From NCBI GenBank assembly GCA_003483885.1, contig DMXI01000046.1, positions 1 through 32,496 on the forward strand: a DNA stretch of 32,496 nt, read 5' to 3'. Origin of the DNA: Microscillaceae bacterium. GTDB lineage: Bacteria; Bacteroidota; Bacteroidia; Cytophagales; Microscillaceae. Made by a program: the position numbers and the translations under genes. Below, one piece after another: positions 16,480 through 25,641 of this stretch (position 1 is the first letter of the stretch; the number at the start of each line of letters is the position of its first letter). The notes under the pieces were generated by a model. The model was not told the origin of the DNA, did no database searches, and saw only the letters and a program-made list of their open reading frames with translations.

Positions 16480-17403
16480 ATGTCACAAGTAAGTTATACT
16501 CATTTAATCCAACATTTACTCCCTCTTGAGCAAGTCATACCCCAACATTATGATCTTTTTTTGCAAATAGCCTGTGGATATCGCCAAAATTACGAGTATC
16601 GCAAAGCCATTGCTTACTATAAAAAAGCAGAAAAAATACACCCACTCGCTGGAGGTGATTTAAAAGACTTTGCCTGGTGTTTTAGAAAAACAGATGCCTT
16701 TAGAAAAGCTTTGCTATACTATGCTGCTGCCGAAAAGATCGAGGAACATTCTGTGTGGGAAATTAAGCAAATTGCATTTTGTTATCGGGAGCTGCAAGAT
16801 TGGGCCAACGCCTTGAAATATTACCTGATAGCAGACCAACTAGACCCCAACAATACCTGGTATCTTGACAACGCCGGTTTTTGTTATCAAAGGCTCAAAA
16901 AATATGACCAGGCGCTGAAACTTTATCAAAAATCGCGGGAAATAGACCAACGAGATGCCTGGAACCTACGCCAGACAGGCTTTTGCCACCAAAAGTCACA
17001 AAATTATCAGGTGGCACTGGAGTTTCACCTCAAGTCAAAAGAAGTAGATCCACACGATGTGTGGAATTTGGGCTGTATTGGTTGGTGTTTTTTTGTACTG
17101 GGAGACCTGCAACAAGCCTACATTTACCTTAAAAAATGCTTGTCAAACGGTGAAGATGAGTATGATTTGTTAAATCTTGGACACATTTTTTTATGCCAAG
17201 GCAAGATCAAACAAGCTAAAATATATTATCAGAAAAGTTTGTTGATGTTTAATAAACCAATCAAGTTTTTTCAGAATTTCGAAGAGGATGCACCTTATTT
17301 GGTTCGTCAATACATGGTGGATACTCAATTTTATAAAGAAATAAAAAACTCACTTGTGAAATTTTGGGATCAAAAAAAAAGTCAACAACAAAAAAAAGGT
17401 TAA
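16480..17403 (+). CDS. TPR-only protein, array copy 2 (seven repeats)
   Basis: The 307-residue product starts MSQVSYTHLI and is made of an N-terminal cap, seven 34-residue TPRs and a tail ending in a Lys/Gln-rich stretch. It is the clearest example of the family's repeat: AWNLRQTGFCHQKSQNYQ and VWNLGCIGWCFFVLGDLQ carry Trp at repeat position 2, Gly at 8 and Cys at 10. Cys occupies position 10 in repeats 1 to 6, unusual for TPRs, where Ala is normal. No signal peptide or membrane span is present, so a soluble cytoplasmic scaffold is likely. It follows copy 1 by 100 bases and precedes copy 3 by 198 bases, so the copies may be separately transcribed. Confidence 0.88.
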   Translation: MSQVSYTHLIQHLLPLEQVIPQHYDLFLQIACGYRQNYEYRKAIAYYKKAEKIHPLAGGDLKDFAWCFRKTDAFRKALLYYAAAEKIEEHSVWEIKQIAFCYRELQDWANALKYYLIADQLDPNNTWYLDNAGFCYQRLKKYDQALKLYQKSREIDQRDAWNLRQTGFCHQKSQNYQVALEFHLKSKEVDPHDVWNLGCIGWCFFVLGDLQQAYIYLKKCLSNGEDEYDLLNLGHIFLCQGKIKQAKIYYQKSLLMFNKPIKFFQNFEEDAPYLVRQYMVDTQFYKEIKNSLVKFWDQKKSQQQKKG

Positions 17404-17601
17404 CTGTGTTATAAATAATACTCGGTAAATTTATGTACAAAATAAATTTTTTTAGAATGATGCGCTGATGTAGCTTTGTATCCTGTTTTAATTTTTATTG
17501 TATTTTTTTGGAATGGAGTTCTTTGGTCTTAATTACAGAAAGTAAGATCACTGCAAAGATTAAAACTATGATATATCGAGAAACTAAAAGTAATACCAAC
17601 C

Positions 17602-18492
17602 ATGTCTAGTGTGCAGTTTAAACAAGAGCTTCAATACTTGCTCCCTTACGAAGAGGAGATACCTCTACATTTTGACCTGTTGCACACCATTGCAATTTGT
17701 TATTATCACCAATACAACTACCGAAAAGCCATTGATTACTTCATCAAGGCTCAAAAATTAGATCAAGGACGTTGCCTGGATTTCAAGAAACTGGGCTATT
17801 CTTACCAACAAACCAAACAACATCAGAAGGCAATTGAGTGTTTCTCGCAAGTAGAGACTGACTATCCAGAAGATAGTTGGCTTATCCGTAGAATGGCTAT
17901 GGCTTATCAAGGCGCCAAACAATTTCAAAAATCAGTAGACTATTTCTTAAAGCTCAACCAACTAAAGCCTCAAGATACCTTCGTGTTGGACAGCATCGGC
18001 TGGAACTACCAGCAACTCAATGAATTTGACACCGCTCTACAGTTTCATCTCAAAGTATATCATATTGACAATCGTGACACTTGGAATTTAGACAATATTG
18101 GGTATTGTTATATGAGCCTGAAAAAAAATAAAAAGGCCTTAGATTTTTTTAGTCAGTCACTCTCTATAGACTCTAACAACGCCTGGACTATCAGGCAAGT
18201 AGGCTGGGTGCATTTTTTAAGTGGTCATCTGGCCAAAGCCTTGAGTGCTTATCGCAACTCTTATTTGGTCGATCGTTTTGCCAGTCCTCAATCTTTGATG
18301 AATACTGGTCATGTATACCTTTGTAATGATCAGAAAAGGCAAGCTATAGAGTACTACAAAAAAAGTTATGTAGCATTTGAAAACAAGCAACATTTTTTGA
18401 GAGATATGTTGCTCGATTATGAAATTGTCAATAAATACATTGATATTTCAGAAGATAAATTCCAACTACTTATACAAAAGGTAAGCAAATAA
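17602..18492 (+). CDS. TPR-only protein, array copy 3 (seven repeats)
   Basis: The 296-residue product starts MSSVQFKQEL and has seven TPRs of 34 to 36 residues. The central repeats keep the family pattern (TWNLDNIGYCYMSLKKNK), while others replace Cys10 with Ala, Ser or Asn (SWLIRRMAMAYQGAKQ, VLDSIGWNYQQL). The last repeat MNTGHVYLCNDQKRQA matches MNLGHVQLIKG and LNLGHIFLCQG in copies 1 and 2, and the post-TPR tail also aligns (LDYEIVNKYIDISEDKF). There is no export signal. The order of divergence among copies suggests repeated tandem duplication. Function unknown. Confidence 0.87.
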   Translation: MSSVQFKQELQYLLPYEEEIPLHFDLLHTIAICYYHQYNYRKAIDYFIKAQKLDQGRCLDFKKLGYSYQQTKQHQKAIECFSQVETDYPEDSWLIRRMAMAYQGAKQFQKSVDYFLKLNQLKPQDTFVLDSIGWNYQQLNEFDTALQFHLKVYHIDNRDTWNLDNIGYCYMSLKKNKKALDFFSQSLSIDSNNAWTIRQVGWVHFLSGHLAKALSAYRNSYLVDRFASPQSLMNTGHVYLCNDQKRQAIEYYKKSYVAFENKQHFLRDMLLDYEIVNKYIDISEDKFQLLIQKVSK

Positions 18493-18754
18493 ACAGAAAT
18501 TGTTGCCGTAATTTTTAAAACTAAAAAAAGACTAGAAGCATTGAAAGAGGGAATTTCTTGAAAAGTGGTTTTTATAATCCACTCATCAACAGACTTTTTG
18601 GAATAAAGCTTGAAGTAAAATATTAAATCTAGAGCTTAAAAGTACATCTTTCAGGTTAAAACAAAAAGTTTATTAAGAAAAACAAAAAAATTAAATTGAA
18701 TTCAAGAACTTATTCATAAAAAGAACATATTTTTATTCCCTAAAAAAATAATCA

Positions 18755-19684
18755 ATGTCAAAGGCAATCCACAAAATAGAAATAAAACCTTTGCTTGTTT
18801 ACAAAGAAATCTTACCCTACCATCCAGATTTGTTTCGGGCATTGGGGAATCATTATATGGAGTTGTATCATTACGACAAAGCTCTCAGCCATTTGCTCAA
18901 AGCAGAAAAACTCGGCATTCGCACCCTCACAAACCTCAAAGACATCGCCTACTGCTATCGCAGAACCGAACAATACTCTAAAGCCTTGGCATATTATCTG
19001 GCTGCCGAACAAAAAGGCGCACTGGATCAAGTAGATTTTCAAGACATTGCTTTTTGCTATCGCGAGTTATCTGATTATTCCAAAGCCTTAGAATATTATC
19101 TAAAAGCAGTTAAACTTACCCCAAAAAGTTCCTGGATATGGGATAATATTGGTTGGTGTTATCAAAAACTAGACAAATACGAAAAAGCTCTTGAGTGTCA
19201 TCTTAAGGCCTATCATATCGCCTCTCAAGATGCCTGGACTCTTCGCAATGTAGGGTTTTGTTACCAGAAACTCAGCCAATACGAATCGGCCCTGGAGTAT
19301 TACAAAAAATCATTGATACATGAACCTGACAACACTTTTACATTGCGTAAAATGGGTTGGTGTTTTATAGTGGTGGGAGACTTTGAAAAAGCACAAGAAA
19401 TGCTTGTGCAGGCACTCGATATCGATGAAGTTGAAAACGAAATTAATCGTTATGCTTGGATGAATCTGGGGCACACCTATTGGTGTACCAATCACAAAAA
19501 AAAGATTGTTGATTGTTATCGGCGAAGTATCCAGTTGTATCAACTGGATGAGTTTATAGACGATATGGCGCATGACTATCAGTATGTAGAGAAATATTGT
19601 CAGGTCTCGGCCGATAGCTATCAAAAGATACAAGAAGAAGTCATTAGCTGGTGGAAAAGCCAGCAAAATAGTCCTGCCAAATAG
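18755..19684 (+). CDS. TPR-only protein, array copy 4 (seven repeats)
   Basis: The 309-residue product starts MSKAIHKIEI and has seven repeats; most keep the signature, for example IWDNIGWCYQKLDKYEKA and TLRNVGFCYQKLSQYESA. Repeat six has a six-residue insertion (DIDEVENEINRY) before the last repeat AWMNLGHTYWCTNHKK. The C-terminal tail ends in SWWKSQQN. It has no signal peptide or membrane segment. A 262-base AT-rich gap precedes it and 239 bases separate it from the leucine-rich-repeat gene. The regularity of the repeat, with Ala20-like and Tyr24-like positions kept, supports a folded and selected protein; the ligand is not predictable. Confidence 0.88.
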   Translation: MSKAIHKIEIKPLLVYKEILPYHPDLFRALGNHYMELYHYDKALSHLLKAEKLGIRTLTNLKDIAYCYRRTEQYSKALAYYLAAEQKGALDQVDFQDIAFCYRELSDYSKALEYYLKAVKLTPKSSWIWDNIGWCYQKLDKYEKALECHLKAYHIASQDAWTLRNVGFCYQKLSQYESALEYYKKSLIHEPDNTFTLRKMGWCFIVVGDFEKAQEMLVQALDIDEVENEINRYAWMNLGHTYWCTNHKKKIVDCYRRSIQLYQLDEFIDDMAHDYQYVEKYCQVSADSYQKIQEEVISWWKSQQNSPAK

Positions 19685-19923
19685 TACTAGTCGATAGGTA
19701 ATAAATACTGATACCAACACCCAGTGCCAAACTGCTTTTCAGTCACTACTTAATGCAAAGCCATCACTGAGTTCCTCCCCCGCTCCATTTAAATTTGAAT
19801 TGTTTTTGTGGAAATAAAATCCAGCAGATTTAAGAAAAAAAATTAATTAAATATGAAAGAAAAAATCAGGATACTCACAAAGCATAGATGTGTATTTTAG
19901 GTAAAACTAAAGTACCCAACACT

Positions 19924-21318
19924 ATGACGCAGAACCCAGAAAAAAACCTAAAACTGATGCTTCGGCACCAAGAGGAAGTAAACATTCAGATTGGGCTTCA
20001 AATCTTGAGCAATCACCCTGAAAAACAAAACTTTGCCACTCATTTATTTGCCTTGGCTTATTACCACTCCAACAAGCATATTCGTCAGGAGGCACGCATT
20101 TTATTTAAACAATTGACTTGTCGTAATCTGAGAAAGAAGGTTAATAATTTTTATCAAATCTTTGCTCACCTGAAAGCACAATATCCACAAACTCCGCAAA
20201 AAACAGAACAGCAGGTAGCTCATTATTTAGCACAAGTTGCTGATTATGAAATCATAGACAAGGGAGAGTTGGGCAACCTCACTTTGTATTTTACCGGAAT
20301 GGGGTTTCGGTTTTGTTGGGAACAAAGCATTTCCATTTGGGAAACAGATTTTACGGAGCTATATCATCTCGACTTAAGTGGATGTTATGATCCCAGGGTC
20401 AAACAATACCTCCCTTATTTTACTTCAATCACTTCGGTAGATTTGTCTGAAAACCAGTTGAATACCTTTCCTGAAGAAATATTGAGTTTACCTCATTTAC
20501 GCGTATTAAATATTTCAAAGAATCGCCTCAATTCTTTGCCTGACTCTCTTTCCAATTTGCCTGTGCTCGAGTATTTAGATGCTTCCGAAAATCGCCTCAA
20601 GCATTTACCCAATAGCATTTGTGAAATTGAGTATTTGCAGTACCTCAACCTACGGCAAAACCTCTTACGAAAACTGCCCAATGATATCGGCTATACCAGC
20701 TATTTGAACACTTTAGATGTAAGTCACAATTTATTAGCGGAACTGCCTTATTCTATGAGTTGTTTTTCCGACTACCACACGGTCCTCCTCAATAACAATC
20801 TCCTGAGCCCCAGCACTTGGGCAAATGAAGATCACGTAAACCTAGTTCCTCACTTTTGGGTCAATGACGGAGAATGGGATCATGATTTTATAACCGCTCA
20901 GGCTACTTTTTCATTAGAAGAAGATATTTATAGTCACATTGTGCCACCCGTGGATTGGAACGCCAAGCAAGCCAGCGAAATTTATTGGGCAGAACAAGTA
21001 CTGGAGAGTAATCACCCAAAATCAACTTTAGATCAATGGATGGAGGCGGCCTCAATAGTAGAAGATGCCCAACTTGACAAAGAGGAAAAAGTAACTTATT
21101 TGCAGCAAATAGGCTGGCATCTCCTCAGTGATCCGCCTTCTGTACCCAGCCATTTGGGAGGTCAATTTATGGAGTTTTATCTTGACGATGATTTAGCAGA
21201 CTTTTTACAGGCTCAAGCACAGGTACAGGCAGATATCTGGCCTTGGATGTATAAAACTGGGCTGAGGGTTCGCTACCTTGTAGAAGGCGATTTTTATGAT
21301 GATGAGATTCAAATTTGA
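19924..21318 (+). CDS. leucine-rich-repeat protein with helical N-terminal region
   Basis: From the ATG at 19924 the product has 464 residues; an ATG at 19888 would add 12 residues and cannot be excluded. Residues about 1-105 are helical, with a HEAT-like stretch (YHSNKHIRQEARILFKQL). Leucine-rich repeats of about 23 residues fill about 146-295, for example LRVLNISKNRLNSLPDSL and LEYLDASENRLKHLPNSI, the LPxxLxxLxxLxxLxxxxNxL type common in bacterial and plant-like LRR proteins. The C-terminal part (about 300-464) is acidic, with repeated Trp and Asp. No signal peptide is seen, so it is probably intracellular. It closes the TPR array and is ended by a strong terminator. The LRRs likely bind another protein. 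Confidence 0.88.
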   Translation: MTQNPEKNLKLMLRHQEEVNIQIGLQILSNHPEKQNFATHLFALAYYHSNKHIRQEARILFKQLTCRNLRKKVNNFYQIFAHLKAQYPQTPQKTEQQVAHYLAQVADYEIIDKGELGNLTLYFTGMGFRFCWEQSISIWETDFTELYHLDLSGCYDPRVKQYLPYFTSITSVDLSENQLNTFPEEILSLPHLRVLNISKNRLNSLPDSLSNLPVLEYLDASENRLKHLPNSICEIEYLQYLNLRQNLLRKLPNDIGYTSYLNTLDVSHNLLAELPYSMSCFSDYHTVLLNNNLLSPSTWANEDHVNLVPHFWVNDGEWDHDFITAQATFSLEEDIYSHIVPPVDWNAKQASEIYWAEQVLESNHPKSTLDQWMEAASIVEDAQLDKEEKVTYLQQIGWHLLSDPPSVPSHLGGQFMEFYLDDDLADFLQAQAQVQADIWPWMYKTGLRVRYLVEGDFYDDEIQI

Positions 21319-21323
21319 AATTA

Positions 21324-21356
21324 AAAAGGTGTTCTACGATAATGAGAACACCTTTT
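21324..21356. terminator. strong bidirectional terminator between LRR and POT genes
   Basis: A perfect 12-bp stem (21324-21335 with 21345-21356) has a 9-nt loop, an A-run on its left and a T-run on its right. It lies between the convergent LRR and peptide-transporter genes and fits an intrinsic terminator on both strands. Confidence 0.85.
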
Positions 21357-21393
21357 ATAAGTAAATTAGTTTTCAAGGTTATATAATCAGGGC

Positions 21394-22710
21394 TTAAGCC
21401 TCAGCTACCGATATTGATTGGGTGGCCTCTGACGATTCATCTTTTATCTCATCTTCTCGGGTGAGCTTGGTAAGTTTGCGAGCAAACAGCAACAGAATAG
21501 TTCCAGTAATCACTGAGATAACTACCAACCCAGCAAAAATACTCAGCTCTCCCAGTTTACCAGCCAGCTTGCCTACTTCGGCTGCGGCTATATTGGCAAA
21601 GCCTGTGGCAGCAAAGTAGGCTCCCATCATAGAACCCACCAATGCTTTGGGAGCAATCTTGGAAATATAAGAAAGTGCCACTGGAGAAATACAAAGTTCG
21701 CCTAAGGTGTGTAGCCAATATGCCAATACTAACCAATAAATGGCTGATTGACCTACACTGGCCCGCTCCATAGAAGCGCCTACCATAAATAAAAAGCCTA
21801 AACCCACCAAAATAGTCCCAATGGCCATTTTAGAAATAGCGGAAGTTTTTCGCCTTGCCCAAAAAGCCGCCACTACTCCTCCAAATATTAGAATAAACCC
21901 AGCATTGAGGCTTTGAAACATACTGGCGGGCACTTCCCAGCCAAACAACATCCGATTGGTATATTTTTTTGCGTACAGGTTCATCAAACCTGAGGCTTGT
22001 TCAAACGACATCCAAAAAACAAAAATGACAAAAAACAAGATGCCTAATACCATTACTCGCTTGAGGTCGGTAGGCGAAAGCTTGAGTTTTTCTTTGGGGG
22101 CTTGCTTCCGTTTTTTGAGATTGTTGCCCACTTCGCGCAGGTAGCGTTGTCCCCATACAAATACGATTTGCCCCAGCAACATACCAAAACCTGCCAAACT
22201 AAAACCATAGTGCCAGCCGTAGGTTTCTCCTACAAAACCAATAGAAAGGGTGGCCAAAAACGATCCCAAGTTAATGCCCATATAAAAAATAATAAAACCT
22301 GCGTCTCGCTTCTTTTGCTCGGTGTATAGCTCTCCTACCATGGTAGAAATATTGGGCTTGAGCATACCAATGCCCAATACAATAAGGCAAAGCGCAATGT
22401 AGAACATCGTTTGGTTGGGTACGGCCATCAAAAAGTGCCCAATGCACAACAGCAGGCCACCCAACATAACCGATCTCTTGGGTCCCAGCCAGCGATCAGA
22501 AATAATACCTCCTGGAATGGACATAATGTACACCATCCCGGTAAACAACCCCAACAAACTCAGGGCTTCGGCTTCGGTCCAGCCATAGCCTCCTTTGACT
22601 TTGGACACCAAAAACAATACAAGGATTGCCCGCAATCCATAATAACTGAAACGCTCCCACATTTCGGTAAAAAATAGAATAAATAGCCCTTTGGGGTGAT
22701 TTTTCATCAT
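21394..22710 (-). CDS. POT/PTR2-family proton-coupled peptide transporter
   Basis: The chosen start at 22710 gives MMKNHPKGLFILFF and 438 residues; an in-frame start at 22758 would add a 16-residue leader with no family counterpart. It is a major-facilitator protein with about 12 membrane spans that imports di- or tripeptides with protons. The POT signature ETxERF-type helix 1 reads EMWERFSYYGLRA, with both acidic residues and the Arg kept. Helix 4 reads GIGMLKPNISTMVGELY, and the later segments FEQASGLMNLYA and HTLGELCISPVALSYISK are also typical. The protein fits with the two secreted peptidases nearby as a route to take up released peptides; that link is inference. Confidence 0.93.
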   Translation of the reverse strand: MMKNHPKGLFILFFTEMWERFSYYGLRAILVLFLVSKVKGGYGWTEAEALSLLGLFTGMVYIMSIPGGIISDRWLGPKRSVMLGGLLLCIGHFLMAVPNQTMFYIALCLIVLGIGMLKPNISTMVGELYTEQKKRDAGFIIFYMGINLGSFLATLSIGFVGETYGWHYGFSLAGFGMLLGQIVFVWGQRYLREVGNNLKKRKQAPKEKLKLSPTDLKRVMVLGILFFVIFVFWMSFEQASGLMNLYAKKYTNRMLFGWEVPASMFQSLNAGFILIFGGVVAAFWARRKTSAISKMAIGTILVGLGFLFMVGASMERASVGQSAIYWLVLAYWLHTLGELCISPVALSYISKIAPKALVGSMMGAYFAATGFANIAAAEVGKLAGKLGELSIFAGLVVISVITGTILLLFARKLTKLTREDEIKDESSEATQSISVAEA

Positions 22711-22845
22711 GTAATCTCTTATTGGTTCTCTGCAAATATGCCCAATACTATTTGGCACATGATATACAAATAAGTGAGTTGCTATTAGCTTTGGCCTATT
22801 GCTATAATATTATTTGCCAATTAGCTAAATTTGCAAAATAAGCAT

Positions 22846-23043
22846 TGAGCTTGTTTAAGATTTAGCTTCGCAGAGCTTGCCCTAAAGGGCTGCGGTTCTT
22901 CAAATGATTCAAAAACATCCTTTTGAGCACAGGTTTCGTTGTGAAAATACTCATTTAGCATAAGCTAAACTCCGCTTTTCGCGCCTTACCTGCACCCAAA
23001 ATTTCTAATTTTGTTCTCAAAGCAAAAACCCTAAACAAGCTCA
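22846..23043. mobile_element. candidate MITE-like element with 12-bp terminal inverted repeats
   Basis: Positions 22846-22857 and 23032-23043 are perfect 12-bp inverted copies (TGAGCTTGTTTA and its complement) bounding a 198-base segment with no gene. Inside are a hairpin GCCC/GGGC at 22879-22882 with 22887-22890, flanked by a further CGCAG/CTGCG pairing (22869-22873 with 22890-22894, competing for one base), and a perfect TTTAGC/GCTAAA stem at 22954-22959 with 22964-22969. No clear target-site duplication is visible. It ends 18 bases before the sensor kinase start, so it would supply that gene's promoter. A non-mobile structured leader is possible. Confidence 0.45.
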
Positions 23044-23061
23044 TAGAGATAGTAATAGCGT

Positions 23062-24780
23062 ATGTTCAAACAGAGATTCTCGTATTTGTCGTTGGTGGTA
23101 TTCGTGTTCAGTGTGGGATTGGTGATACTGTTGGCCAATGTACGCCTTCCCTCTACCCAAAAAGCTACCCAGGTACATATCCGTTACGGGGACTCTTTGT
23201 CCTGGAAACAACCCGCCTATGTTAGTGAACATTGGACCAAGAATTTTGAAGACTCTACGGGCACATTCTGGATAAGACTCACCGTCGATATCCAAAAAAC
23301 ACCCCAAGCACTTACTCCTCAAGGGTTGAGCGTAGACTTCACAGGCACTTATGAGGTATTTTGGGATGGATACCTCATCGGGCGAAATTATCCTGATCAG
23401 CAAGCCCCTCAAGCCGTGACTTCGGCTCCATTACATCAGTTATTTATGATCCCTGATTCACTTCATCAAAAAGGCAAGCACCTGATTGCTATGCGGGTTT
23501 TCCGCTTTGAAAATTATGGCAAAAGTAACAACCCTCTGGATAGTGATTATACCGATCTCAACGTGGGCAACTATCTTACCCTAGCCCAACAAGACATCAT
23601 CATTACCGCTTATGTGCACATTATTGCGGGTATATTTTTAGTGATAGGGTTATATTATTCTTTTATTTTTTTGGTAGGCAATCGCCACTTACGTTTTTTG
23701 TTGTTTGCCATTATTTGCTTGTCCTTTTTCACTTTGCTCATCTTTGAATACCTACGTTTTCATTATTACTACCACTACCCTTTTCATTATACCCGATTAG
23801 TCATTATTGCGCTGCTTACGCTGGTAATTGCAGTGCTGTTGCCTTTGTTTTTTATGCACCGCTTTCCATTTGGGTACAAACAAAGAGTAATGGGCGGGAT
23901 GTTGGGCATACTGGCCCTGATTTGGATTCTTGTCAAGGGGTTTGACCCTAAAACCAGTTATACCATTCTGGTTTCATTCAGTGTATCTTTATTCCTGGTA
24001 ATCAGGGCGATGCGTCAATCCATTTTAGGAAGTTTTGAGGCGATGTTGGGAATTATTGTTTTCTTTGTGGCCTTTTTCTTATTAAACAGTTACGACCTAA
24101 AACTATTTTTGGGTTTTGGTTTTTTGATCGTGTTTATGTTGCTGTCGCTCACCATTCAAATGCGTGAACAACGCAAAGAATATGAGGCATCGTTGGTGCA
24201 CTCTAGTAGATTGGAATTGGAAATGCTCAAGAAAAATATACAGCCCCATTTTTTGATGAATTCGCTGGCTTCAGTCATTGCCTGGATGGAAGACGACCCC
24301 AAAGTAGGTACTCAGTTTATTGCTGCACTGGCCCAGGAGTTGGAAATTATGATTGATATCTCGAGCAAAAAATTAATTCCAGTTGCTCGAGAAATACAAC
24401 TATGTGAATCTTATTTGCTGGTGATGAGCCTGCGTAAAGAAATAAAATATCAGCTAAATACCCAGGGTATTTTGCCTGAAGACCTTATCCCACCTGCCCT
24501 CATTCATACCGCAGTAGAAAACGGCATTACCCACAACCAGGATTGTAATGGAGAAATGAGCTTTACTCTCAACTTTGAAAAAAATAAACAACAACGAAAG
24601 TATACGTTGATTTCTTCGGGTAAAAGCCGACCAACGGTTGCCAAAAAAAATGGAGGCACTGGACTAAAGTATATGGAGGCTCGTTTGCAAGAAAGTTTTC
24701 CTAATCGTTGGGAACTATATTCTAACCCGATAGAGCAAGGTTGGAAAACCGAAATCATCATTTTAGCCTCCAGTAGTTAA
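23062..24780 (+). CDS. LytS-type kinase with extracytoplasmic sensor and about seven membrane spans
   Basis: The 572-residue protein begins with a membrane anchor (about 8-27), followed by an extracytoplasmic beta-rich domain (about 35-170) containing WIRLTVDI and GTYEVFWDGYLIG, which recalls the sensory jelly-roll of 7TMR-DISM receptors. About seven spans follow between 180 and 365. The kinase part has KKNIQPHFLMNSL with the acceptor His396, the N-box VENGITHN (Asn487) and the G-box NGGTGLKYMEARL (about 530-542). The PHFLMN replaces the commoner PHFLFN. The regulator gene begins 49 bases after its stop. It probably links an external ligand, maybe a sugar or envelope component, to transcription; the ligand is inferred only from the fold. 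Confidence 0.88.
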   Translation: MFKQRFSYLSLVVFVFSVGLVILLANVRLPSTQKATQVHIRYGDSLSWKQPAYVSEHWTKNFEDSTGTFWIRLTVDIQKTPQALTPQGLSVDFTGTYEVFWDGYLIGRNYPDQQAPQAVTSAPLHQLFMIPDSLHQKGKHLIAMRVFRFENYGKSNNPLDSDYTDLNVGNYLTLAQQDIIITAYVHIIAGIFLVIGLYYSFIFLVGNRHLRFLLFAIICLSFFTLLIFEYLRFHYYYHYPFHYTRLVIIALLTLVIAVLLPLFFMHRFPFGYKQRVMGGMLGILALIWILVKGFDPKTSYTILVSFSVSLFLVIRAMRQSILGSFEAMLGIIVFFVAFFLLNSYDLKLFLGFGFLIVFMLLSLTIQMREQRKEYEASLVHSSRLELEMLKKNIQPHFLMNSLASVIAWMEDDPKVGTQFIAALAQELEIMIDISSKKLIPVAREIQLCESYLLVMSLRKEIKYQLNTQGILPEDLIPPALIHTAVENGITHNQDCNGEMSFTLNFEKNKQQRKYTLISSGKSRPTVAKKNGGTGLKYMEARLQESFPNRWELYSNPIEQGWKTEIIILASSS

Positions 24781-24829
24781 GTCCCTGTCAATCAAGCACA
24801 AAGAAGTTAGCATATTAATCATTGTAACT

Positions 24830-25528
24830 ATGAAAATACTCATTGTAGAAGATGAAGCCAAAATCGCAAAATACATCGAAAAGTTATCTCGAGAATTGTT
24901 AGGTGACAAAGTAACCAGCATAAAAATTATCCCTGATTTGGTCAATGCGCTGTACTATGTAGAAGAGCATACGATTGACTTGCTTTTGCTGGACCTGAAC
25001 TTGCACGGTGAAGACGGGTTTGATATTTTGCAACAATTGGTAGCCACTTCTTTTCATACCATCATTGTTTCGGCCAATAAACACCGAGCCATTGAGGCTT
25101 TTGAATATGGCGTGCTGGATTTCATCTCCAAGCCATTTACTAAAGACCGTCTACAAAAAGCATTTGAACGGCTTGACATCGCGGGTAACCATCAGACTTA
25201 CCCCACCAAGAAACTCGCCATTCGCACCAAGGGAAAAATTAAGCTCATAGACATTCACCAAATATTGTACATCAAAGCAGCCAATGTATACACTGAGCTT
25301 TACCTAAAAGATGGCACAAAAGAACTACACGACAAATCGCTGGATAAACTTCATACGATTTTACCACCTGAATTTGTACGTATTCATAAATCATACTTGG
25401 TCAGCCTTCATTTAATCAAAAACATTCTCATTCATCAAGGCAGCAAATACGAGGCGCTACTTGATGCCGACACCGTAATTCCAATTGGCCGCACTTACTA
25501 TAAACAGTTAAAAGAACAATGGGGGTAA
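24830..25528 (+). CDS. LytTR-family response regulator, second copy
   Basis: The 232-residue regulator has a receiver domain (about 1-115) with Glu7/Asp8 in IVEDEAK, phospho-acceptor Asp55 in LLLLDLNLHG, Ser81 in IVSANKH and Lys101 in FISKPFT. A short linker leads to the LytTR domain (about 127-232), with LAIRTKGKIKLIDI, YIKAANVYTELYL, FVRIHKSYLVSL and IPIGRTYYKQL. It should be phosphorylated by the kinase just upstream and bind promoter direct repeats. The small secreted-protein gene at 25642 follows by 113 bases with its own candidate promoter and could be a target. Confidence 0.93.
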   Translation: MKILIVEDEAKIAKYIEKLSRELLGDKVTSIKIIPDLVNALYYVEEHTIDLLLLDLNLHGEDGFDILQQLVATSFHTIIVSANKHRAIEAFEYGVLDFISKPFTKDRLQKAFERLDIAGNHQTYPTKKLAIRTKGKIKLIDIHQILYIKAANVYTELYLKDGTKELHDKSLDKLHTILPPEFVRIHKSYLVSLHLIKNILIHQGSKYEALLDADTVIPIGRTYYKQLKEQWG

Positions 25529-25604
25529 AGTTTCGCAAGGATAATAAATCATTGAATGACTATTCTTAAAGTTTGTTAAAGGCTTTAACTATTTAAGCGT
25601 ATTG

Positions 25605-25612
25605 TACGTTTG
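25605..25612 (+). promoter_or_regulatory. Bacteroidota -7 box candidate for the EF-hand-like secreted protein gene
   Basis: The sequence TACGTTTG matches TAnnTTTG exactly, 29 bases before the ATG at 25642. A 15-base palindrome (GTTAAA-GGC-TTTAAC, 25575-25589) lies just upstream at the distance expected for an operator. No clear -33 element is seen. Confidence 0.45.
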
Positions 25613-25641
25613 GAAACAAAAAACATTACGTAACTTATTAG

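Noticed and set aside
15579..19684. TPR array as a toxin-immunity or defence locus
   Set aside because: No toxin, nuclease, NTPase or secretion-linked domain occurs in or beside the array, so only a scaffold role can be supported.
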